Shown piece by piece: positions 21,849 to 25,204 of a stretch of DNA of 25,204 bases. The position numbers were made by a program, and so were the translations under genes. Each line of letters begins with the position of its first letter. Within the stretch, counting starts at the first letter, position 1. Under the pieces are notes generated by a model. The model had not been told where the DNA came from. It saw only the letters and a program-made list of their open reading frames with translations, and did not search any database. The stretch is from a virus. The stretch covers positions 1 through 25,204 of IMG/VR virus record IMGVR_UViG_3300047557_000798; one strand, given 5' to 3'.

Positions 21849-22394
21849 ATGCCACTTCCTGCTGCACTCGCTCCACTATTAAAACCGCTCCTTGCAAACG
21901 GGCTAGGACTCGTGGCCAATGCGGTTTTGGCAAAGGGTAAAAATGTTATTGAGGAAAAGTTGGGTGTAGAACTGAAGCCCGACATGTCGCCCGAAGACTT
22001 GGCCAAGGTTCAGATGGCACAGATGGAGCATGAAGAAGAACTGCTCCGCTTGAAGATTGAAGAGAACAAGTTGGATTTGGCTGAGTTGGATATGCGTCTC
22101 AAGGACGTAGACTCGGCTCGGGATCGTGAGACAGCAATTGCCACCTCGGACAAAGCCCCGCTGCTCAACAAGATCGTCACCCCAGTCCTTGCCCTTTCCA
22201 TCCTGCTGCTGACTTTCATTCTTTTTGGTGTTGTGATGTTCGACAACACTCCGGTTGAGTCCAGCCGCAAAGATATTCTGATCTACATTCTCGGGGTCTT
22301 GTCTGCGATCTCTACACAGATCGTGTCGTACTACTTCGGCTCCTCGCAGGGTAGTAAGGACAAGGCAGATCAGCTCAAGGAGGCGCTTAAATGA
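21849..22394 (+). CDS. Holin-like membrane protein (181 aa)
   Basis: The N terminus (PAALAPLLKPLLANGLGLVA) is a hydrophobic or amphipathic helix. Residues 35-100 are charged and helical, with DVDSARDRETAIATSDKAP. Two membrane segments follow: about 109-131 (IVTPVLALSILLLTFILFGV) and about 143-163 (ILIYILGVLSAISTQIVSYY). The C terminus is a charged tail with FGSSQGSKDKADQLKEALK. This pattern matches a common family of phage holins that form lesions in the inner membrane at the time of lysis. It overlaps the endolysin start by four bases (ATGA), which supports a holin/endolysin pair. It starts at ATG 21849, three bases after the previous TAA. Confidence 0.85.
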   Translation: MPLPAALAPLLKPLLANGLGLVANAVLAKGKNVIEEKLGVELKPDMSPEDLAKVQMAQMEHEEELLRLKIEENKLDLAELDMRLKDVDSARDRETAIATSDKAPLLNKIVTPVLALSILLLTFILFGVVMFDNTPVESSRKDILIYILGVLSAISTQIVSYYFGSSQGSKDKADQLKEALK

Positions 22395-22756
22395 GTAACG
22401 TCTCCGAACAGGCTGGATTCTTGCTTGACATGTGTAAGCTGATTGAAAAGGCGACGGAACTTGGCTTCGTGGTGACGGGTGGCGAGTTGTACCGTACCCC
22501 CGAGCAGCAACAGATTCATGTTCGTGCCGGTCGTAGCAAGACTATGAATAGCCTGCATCTAAGCCGTCGAGCAGTAGATTTGAACTTTTTTAAAGATGGC
22601 AAGTTGTGCTACGACAAGGCTGAGCTTGCCCCGCTTGGCGCTTATTGGGAAAGTTTGCACCCGCTTAATTCGTGGGGTGGGAATGGAGTTCGCTTGGTCG
22701 ATACTCCCCACTTCAGCCGGGGTATTGGTAAGCCGGAATGGCGGCGCGTTACTTAA
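22391..22756 (+). CDS. Endolysin, M15-type D-Ala-D-Ala / L-Ala-D-Glu peptidase
   Basis: This 121-residue protein fits the short zinc peptidases of the M15 family (VanX/CwlK type). It has SLHLSRRAVDLNFF with zinc ligands H56 and D63, and DTPHFSRG with H107, preceded by SWGG. It would cut peptide cross-links in peptidoglycan so the cell bursts once the holin opens the membrane. No signal peptide is present, so release depends on the holin upstream. It overlaps the holin stop (ATGA). The length is normal for this family. The peptide bond specificity (D-Ala-D-Ala or L-Ala-D-Glu) cannot be decided from the motifs. Confidence 0.92.
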   Translation: MSNVSEQAGFLLDMCKLIEKATELGFVVTGGELYRTPEQQQIHVRAGRSKTMNSLHLSRRAVDLNFFKDGKLCYDKAELAPLGAYWESLHPLNSWGGNGVRLVDTPHFSRGIGKPEWRRVT

Positions 22757-22768
22757 TTGGAGATTTAA

Positions 22769-23416
22769 ATGCCAGCCGCAATGACCTTTACCAGTTTGCA
22801 GTCGGACATCCGCAACTACCTTGAGCGTGGTGGGGCAACGGACCCGATTGTCTTTGAACAGATTCCGCGCCTCATTACGTTGGCTGAGCGTCGGATTGCG
22901 CGTGAGCTAAAGATCCAGGGTTTTCAGAATGTGGTCACGATGACCATGCAGTCTGACGTTGCCGTGTATGCAAAGCCGGATCGGTGGCGCGATACCATCA
23001 GCATTAACTACGGCACCGGCACGGGCAACAACACGCGGGTTCAGGTCTATCCAAGATCGTATGAATATGTGCGTGAGTATTGGCCAAACGAAACCGAAAC
23101 CGACCCGCCAAAGTTTTACGCTGACTACAATTACAACTACTGGATCTTTGCCCCAACGCCCGATGCGGCGTACCCGGTAGAGATTCTGTATTACGAACTG
23201 CCGCCGTTGTTGGATGATACGAATCAGACCAACTGGTTGTCGGAGTACGCGCCCAACTTGTTGCTGTATGGGTCGCTTGTGGAGGCGACGCCGTTTGTAA
23301 AGGACGACCAGCGCGTACAGTTGTGGCAGTCCTACTACGACCGCGCCTTGGCGGCGTTGAATGGTGAAGACTTACAGAAGATCGTTGATCGGTCTACGAA
23401 TCGTCGGGAGGCTTAA
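22769..23416 (+). CDS. Tail adaptor / head-tail joining protein
   Basis: The protein of 215 residues starts MPAAMTFTSLQSDIRNYLER and contains IPRLITLAERRIARELKIQG, then YNYNYWIFAPTPDAAYPVEI, and YAPNLLLYGSLVEATPFVKD with a C-terminal helix QLWQSYYDRALAALNGE. This pattern is typical of small phage adaptor proteins that form a ring between portal and tail. A second connector-type gene lies at 14172, so the two rings probably stack. It starts after the endolysin, which means the lysis cassette sits among structural genes. Confidence in the adaptor class is good; the exact ring position is inference. Confidence 0.83.
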   Translation: MPAAMTFTSLQSDIRNYLERGGATDPIVFEQIPRLITLAERRIARELKIQGFQNVVTMTMQSDVAVYAKPDRWRDTISINYGTGTGNNTRVQVYPRSYEYVREYWPNETETDPPKFYADYNYNYWIFAPTPDAAYPVEILYYELPPLLDDTNQTNWLSEYAPNLLLYGSLVEATPFVKDDQRVQLWQSYYDRALAALNGEDLQKIVDRSTNRREA

Positions 23417-23418
23417 CA

Positions 23419-24615
23419 GTGCCTAGCTTTACTCAAACTTTCGGCGGAACGAACATCTATCCAAGTGATGTTTCGTACCGTTATGTGTCCCTGACGATTG
23501 ATCAGGTACTGGACTGGCCGCTGGAAACTGCGCCGTCAAATGATGTCGTTGCATCCATTATGGATGTTAATGCGACGACGACGAGTCTTGTCATCACGAT
23601 GCCGGATGCGCGGGATGCGAGTACTGGCGAAACGGTTCTTTTTAACAATGTCGGTTCCAATACTTTTGAAGTTCGGACCAGCACGGGCGTGCAAATTTGC
23701 GCACCCACTTCGGGCAGCACGTTTCAGATTTACCTGACGGACAACAGCACGGAGTCGGGAACTTGGCGTTCGTTCCAATATGGTGCATCAGCTTCAGCAG
23801 CGAACGCGGCGGCGCTTGCGGGTCTTGGGCTAAAGGCGATTGCGACGACGCTCAACCAATCGGTTCCGGTCAGTACGTTTAATAGCAATTACACGACCTC
23901 AACAAGCGATAGAGCGAAGGCGCTAGTTTGGACGGGTGGTGCGGGAACATTGGCGTTTTCAACAGCGTCAATGCTTGGCAACGACTGGTTTGTCAATGTC
24001 CGCAACAGCGGCACGGGCGATCTGACGCTAAACCCAAGCACCTCAGAGACGATCAACGGCGAATTAACGCTGGTATTGTCTCCGGGCGATAGCGCGATTG
24101 TGGTTACGGATGGCGTAGAGTTTTGGACGATTGGCTTCGGTCAGTCGGCTATCTATGCCTTTAGCTTGCTCCAGATTGACGTATCGGGAAGCGGCAATTA
24201 CACGCTTTCAATTGCGGAACTAAACAAGACGGCGTATGTCTTTACCGGCACCCTGACGGGTAATCGCGACATCATTGTTCCGACCACCGTACAGCAATAC
24301 TGGGTCAGCAATCAGACCTCTGGGTCTTATACGCTTGGTGTTCGCACTTCTTCTCAAGCAAGTCCCGGTGTCACGGTATCTTCCGCAGCCCGAGCCATTT
24401 TGTATTGCGATGGCACGGATGTTGTAGACGCGGATACATCAACGATTGGTATTCCCGTTGCCGTCAGTCAGGGTGGTACGGGCGCAACAACCGCGAGCGG
24501 TGCAAGAACCAACTTGGGTGCAACGTCGATTGGTAACGCGGTCTTTACGGCTGCGAGTACTTCTGCGGCGCAGATTGCGCTGGGTCTTGACCCGATTGAA
24601 GGCGGTAGTTACTGA
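23419..24615 (+). CDS. Fibre-like structural protein with a GGTGATTASGARTNLG module
   Basis: The start is GTG at 23419, with GGGAGG just upstream (23406-23411). The 398-residue protein begins MPSFTQTFGGTNIYPSDVSY and is rich in Thr, Ser, Val and Ala. It has beta modules (SLVITMPDARDASTGETVLF, GDLTLNPSTSETINGELTLV) and a C-terminal module QGGTGATTASGARTNLGAT shared with the fibre at 16121. It ends EGGSY, close to the SGGAY end of that fibre. Likely a tail fibre, head fibre or fibre-attachment protein. It is coupled to the following gene by TGATG. Confidence 0.82.
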   Translation: MPSFTQTFGGTNIYPSDVSYRYVSLTIDQVLDWPLETAPSNDVVASIMDVNATTTSLVITMPDARDASTGETVLFNNVGSNTFEVRTSTGVQICAPTSGSTFQIYLTDNSTESGTWRSFQYGASASAANAAALAGLGLKAIATTLNQSVPVSTFNSNYTTSTSDRAKALVWTGGAGTLAFSTASMLGNDWFVNVRNSGTGDLTLNPSTSETINGELTLVLSPGDSAIVVTDGVEFWTIGFGQSAIYAFSLLQIDVSGSGNYTLSIAELNKTAYVFTGTLTGNRDIIVPTTVQQYWVSNQTSGSYTLGVRTSSQASPGVTVSSAARAILYCDGTDVVDADTSTIGIPVAVSQGGTGATTASGARTNLGATSIGNAVFTAASTSAAQIALGLDPIEGGSY

Positions 24616-25204
24616 TGCCACTTCAGCCGATCATCGTTCGCTCCGAACCCGGAATTAAGCGGGACGGAACGAAGTTTGAAGGTAACTTTTATGTGGACGG
24701 ACAATGGGTCCGGTTCCAGCGTGGGTTGCCGCGTAAGATCGGCGGGTATCGGGCGCTTCAAGACCGGCTGGATGGCATCGCCCGTGGCATGCACATTCAC
24801 AATCATAATGGTTATACCTATGTCCACATAGGTACCAAGGACGGTGTGTTTCGTTTTCGGCTGGACCAGAATGGCAATTCCAGCATTGTGACCAACCGGA
24901 CCAATGGTGGTTATGTATCAAACGCTAACTCGCTATATCAGTTTGATGTAGCGTTTAACACCACAAACAGCCAAAACGAAATACTGGCGCATGTTGCGCC
25001 AAACTTGGAAGACATTTCTTCAGATGCTGCGGGGCAGCTCTTTCAAGGTTTTGATAACGGAACGAGTCAGCTTACTCTTGTATCCGCAGTAACCGTTTCC
25101 GGTGGCATCGTTGCCTTGGCTCCGTATGTCTTTGCGTACGGGTCTGACGGATTTATTCAATGGAGTCGTTCGGGGTATACGGACGATTGGTCAGGCGGCG
25201 ATGC
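24615..25204 (+). CDS. Tail structural protein, 3' end beyond the window
   Basis: The ATG at 24615 overlaps the preceding TGA, and the frame is open for 196 codons to the right edge. It starts MPLQPIIVRSEPGIKRDGTK, followed by FEGNFYVDGQWVRFQRGLPR and KIGGYR, a pattern I recall from a large tail tube or tail-stabilising protein (P22 gp10-like class) in podovirus-like phages. The later part (GYTYVHIGTKDGVFRFRLDQ) has beta-propeller-like strands. The exact role cannot be settled without the rest of the gene. It follows adaptor and fibre genes, as expected for a tail component. Confidence 0.8.
   Translation, partial: MPLQPIIVRSEPGIKRDGTKFEGNFYVDGQWVRFQRGLPRKIGGYRALQDRLDGIARGMHIHNHNGYTYVHIGTKDGVFRFRLDQNGNSSIVTNRTNGGYVSNANSLYQFDVAFNTTNSQNEILAHVAPNLEDISSDAAGQLFQGFDNGTSQLTLVSAVTVSGGIVALAPYVFAYGSDGFIQWSRSGYTDDWSGGD

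Noticed and set aside
16121-24615. Diversity-generating retroelement acting on fibre genes
   Set aside because: No reverse transcriptase gene and no template/variable repeat pair with adenine-specific changes is visible in the window.

Overview
The window is part of the late (structural) region of a tailed double-stranded DNA bacteriophage, or a prophage or metagenomic contig of one. Every supported gene lies on the plus strand, packed with ATGA- or TAATG-type stop/start overlaps. Gene content points to a podovirus-like aquatic phage of a Gram-negative bacterium: TerL, a very large portal protein, a GroES-like cochaperonin, a scaffold, a HK97-type capsid, connector and adaptor proteins, collagen-like or beta-structured fibres, and a short M15-type endolysin. 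The host cannot be named from the sequence. There are no tRNAs, integrase, CRISPR array or host genes, and no stretch over 300 bases lacks a gene.

Layout: 3-959 holds three small packaging-side genes. 961-3474 is the large terminase, interrupted at its Walker B motif by an intein (1459-2448). 3464-9831 is the head block: portal, two small proteins, GroES-like protein, scaffold, unknown head protein, decoration-like protein and major capsid protein. 9920-10855 is a GIY-YIG homing endonuclease. 10939-14106 holds small structural proteins, a C1q-like protein and lysine/glycine-rich proteins, with a terminator at 11194-11211. 14172-16121 is a connector gene, a second GIY-YIG nuclease and a zinc-ribbon protein. 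16121-20507 holds two fibre genes, the second ending in an S74 self-cleaving chaperone, plus a small gene. 20518-21171 is a third GIY-YIG nuclease. 21158-22756 is a lysis cassette (small membrane proteins, holin, M15 endolysin). 22769-25204 holds a tail adaptor, another fibre-like protein and the start of a tail structural protein that runs off the right edge.

The standout is the TerL intein. Its splicing blocks are intact and in frame with TerL, but the homing endonuclease is not in that frame. A complete 226-residue HNH nuclease with three zinc-finger-like units is encoded at 1713-2393 in a different frame, wholly inside the intein. It has its own stop-free frame, an AGGAG ribosome binding site and a GTG start. 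The TerL frame stays open through the same ~210 codons. The intein and its probable mobility enzyme therefore appear to be two overlapping genes that yield two separate proteins. With the three free-standing GIY-YIG genes, the region carries four putative homing endonucleases, each next to or inside a conserved late gene. Inverted repeats overlap the translation start of all three GIY-YIG genes.
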